A stretch of DNA of 64,000 nt, taken from contig JAUVXR010000005.1 in NCBI GenBank assembly GCA_030603495.1, positions 58,732 through 122,731 of the forward strand. The letters run 5' to 3'. Below are positions 62,700-64,000 of this stretch, piece after piece; the stretch's first letter is position 1, and each line of letters opens with the position of its first letter. The notes below the pieces were generated by a model, which was not told the origin of the DNA, ran no database searches, and was given only the letters and a program-made list of their open reading frames with translations. Made by a program: the position numbers and the translations under genes. The DNA is from a bacterium (lineage in GTDB: Bacteria > Armatimonadota > Zipacnadia > Zipacnadales > Zipacnadaceae).

Positions 62700-63590
62700 C
62701 TACCCGCCTGCCGCCTCTCGCACCCAGTAGTGCGGGTCGCGCGCGGCCGCCTCGAGTAGACTCTCGGCTCTGCTCGCTTGCTCTTCGGGCGGAGAAATCC
62801 TCCGCAGGGAGCTGACTGCCGCTATCCGTACATCCCCGACCTCGTCGCGCGCAGCCGCGATCAGGGCGTCAAGACCTGCGGTAAGTCCCTCCTCGTCGCA
62901 GCCGTCGCTGCTCAACGCGTCACCGAGCGCGTAGGCGATTGCCGTGCGTACTCGTATATCCGGCTCGGCGCCGCTGGTGGCCTGGCCAGCCAATTTGGCA
63001 ACAGCCTGACCAGTGCCGACGGCACCCAGTGTCCGGGCGGCTTCGACGCGTAACTGCCACGAATCGTCCACCGCGTCTTCTGCGACGACCGGCTGATACT
63101 TCAGAGCCTGGCCCAGCTTCGGTGCTGCCTCTGGAGCCGCTAACCCACCCAGTCCCCGTGCCGCACTGATGCGGACCACCAGCTCCTCGCCCTCATTCGC
63201 AACCAATTCCCCCAGCGCGGCGGCCGCCTGTCCTGCCCTCAGCCAGCCCAACGTCTGGGCCGCCGCGGCCCGCACGGTCGCATTAGGATCACTCAGCCTC
63301 CCGCTCAGGATCTCGGCAGCGCCAGGATTGCCCAACTCACCCAGCAGCACGGCGCTGCGCCAGGCAGTTTCCGGATCTTGGCTCTGGGCTAGCACAATCA
63401 GTTGAGGATACAGCCGTACGCCGCGCCTCCCAAGTTGTGTCATCGCCTCGGCGCCGTCTTTGTGATCCCCGCTCATCATAGCTTCGAGCAGTTCCGCGGT
63501 TTTACCCACCTGTTGCAAGTAAGTAAGATAATAACCGCCAGCCGCGACCACCAGGATTATCAGCATTATCACTACTGTCCGCCGGTTCAC
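62700..63590 (-). CDS. Membrane-anchored HEAT-repeat protein
   Basis: 296 residues from GTG 63590, which is preceded by AGAGGAGAAG; an ATG at 63644 would add a polar extension. One membrane helix (VVIMLIILVVAAGGYYLTYL) is followed by six or so HEAT repeats (AWRSAVLLGELGNPGAAEIL, VRAAAAQTLGWLRAGQAAAA, ISAARGLGGLAAPEAAPKLG, VEAARTLGAVGTGQAVAKLA, VRTAIAYALGDALSSDGCDE). It is probably a periplasmic scaffold. It is part of a series of HEAT genes. Confidence 0.75.
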   Translation of the reverse strand: MNRRTVVIMLIILVVAAGGYYLTYLQQVGKTAELLEAMMSGDHKDGAEAMTQLGRRGVRLYPQLIVLAQSQDPETAWRSAVLLGELGNPGAAEILSGRLSDPNATVRAAAAQTLGWLRAGQAAAALGELVANEGEELVVRISAARGLGGLAAPEAAPKLGQALKYQPVVAEDAVDDSWQLRVEAARTLGAVGTGQAVAKLAGQATSGAEPDIRVRTAIAYALGDALSSDGCDEEGLTAGLDALIAAARDEVGDVRIAAVSSLRRISPPEEQASRAESLLEAAARDPHYWVREAAGG

Positions 63591-63653
63591 GCCCGCTTCT
63601 CCTCTTTGAGCAGCCAAGACCGCTGCCCCATTGATATCCGGCACACAAGACCA

Positions 63654-64000
63654 CTATTCACGGCCCGAAATGCGCTCTTTCATCGCCAGGACCTCAGTCC
63701 TGCGCGCCGCATCGGGCAATTCATCTTCGGGGAGGTAGGCGATGAACAGGGTCACTTGCGTGTCGCCAACTGCTTGCAGAACCGCGACACACCACAGTCT
63801 CTGCTCGCGATCGTCGCTGCCATCTCTGGCCGACGAGGTCGGCTCCGCCGCTGGCTCGCCAATCGCCGCCAGAATCCCCGCGACCCAGGGCTTGAGCTGG
63901 TCGGGATAGGTCCGCAACCCCTGGAGAAGCTCGGCCACGGGCAACTCCTGCATCGTCGCCAACGCCTGGGCTACTTCCCCGCGCAGCCTCTCGTCCTGCG
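63654..64000 (-). CDS. HEAT-repeat protein, 3' part (5' end outside window)
   Basis: The frame is open through the right edge (GEVAQALATMQELPVAELLQ), so the start lies beyond the window. The visible 115 residues include HEAT-like helices (AELLQGLRTYPDQLKPWVAG, LWCVAVLQAVGDTQVTLFIA) and a C-terminal acidic segment. It is the third HEAT gene in a row on this strand. Confidence 0.6.
   Translation of the reverse strand, partial: QDERLRGEVAQALATMQELPVAELLQGLRTYPDQLKPWVAGILAAIGEPAAEPTSSARDGSDDREQRLWCVAVLQAVGDTQVTLFIAYLPEDELPDAARRTEVLAMKERISGRE

Noticed and set aside
1-64000. CRISPR arrays, prophage, rRNA and tRNA genes
   Set aside because: No spaced direct repeats, phage genes or tRNA-like cloverleaf sequences were found by reading; a tRNA or CRISPR search program was not available.

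Overview
The window is GC-rich bacterial chromosome, densely packed with genes on both strands. The best taxonomic clue is an orphan prepilin-like protein at 56232-56876. Its N-terminus (FTLIELLVVIAIIAIL followed by FPVFARA) and its H-x9-DG C-terminus are typical of Armatimonadota and relatives. The DUF3160 lipoprotein, the many secreted HEAT/TPR/thioredoxin-fold proteins and the PHP-like protein fit that placement. The phylum call is an inference. I found no rRNA, tRNA, CRISPR array, prophage or plasmid origin.

Layout. 1-6100: the end of an unknown protein with a clear terminator, then sat (ATP sulfurylase) behind a near-consensus promoter, an alkaline-phosphatase-superfamily hydrolase, an HTH protein, a TrkA-C membrane protein and a PH-domain protein. 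6300-10750: a sugar-phosphate epimerase-like protein, a histone-deacetylase-family amidohydrolase and mutS2. 11000-15500: a DUF3160 lipoprotein converging on the queuosine pair queA-tgt. 15600-22500: ftsK, a solitary DNA methyltransferase, a 57-residue membrane protein, rimO, another small membrane protein and gltX. 22600-28300: two secreted proteins of unknown function, an SDR, gene debris and a secreted protein with a good terminator. 28300-36000: xerC/D, a DUF4446 protein, yajC, alr, a GT-C glycosyltransferase and rpsO-pnp. 36000-43900: a membrane-anchored protein, an ankyrin protein, a DppA peptidase, a catalytic-core-only E2 acyltransferase, aspS and a hisS split into two overlapping reading frames. 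44000-49450: an accessory-looking segment with three decayed genes, a menA/UbiA prenyltransferase, an NAD-binding epimerase-like protein, a HEPN-type protein resembling abortive-infection families, small exported proteins and a REP-associated (Y1) transposase. 49450-64000: purL, glycosyltransferases and a methyltransferase, thioredoxin-fold proteins, prfB with its programmed frameshift, a GNAT protein, a degenerate PHP protein and a run of HEAT-repeat proteins that leaves the window.

How it fits together. Most of the window is housekeeping: translation (gltX, aspS, hisS, prfB, rpsO, rimO, queA/tgt), RNA decay (pnp), chromosome segregation (ftsK, xer) and biosynthesis (sat, purL, alr, menA). 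Between these genes lie dispersed palindromes of several families. A 25-bp REP family has an inverted pair around the transposase and a third copy about 10 kb away. A 21-bp palindrome sits inside the methyltransferase gene and at the 3' end of hisS. A 38-bp palindrome flanks aspS on both sides. The most unusual items are the two-frame hisS, the REP/transposase set, the HEPN gene, the degenerate PHP protein and the partial duplication of the E2 gene. I did not find a clearly new multi-gene system.
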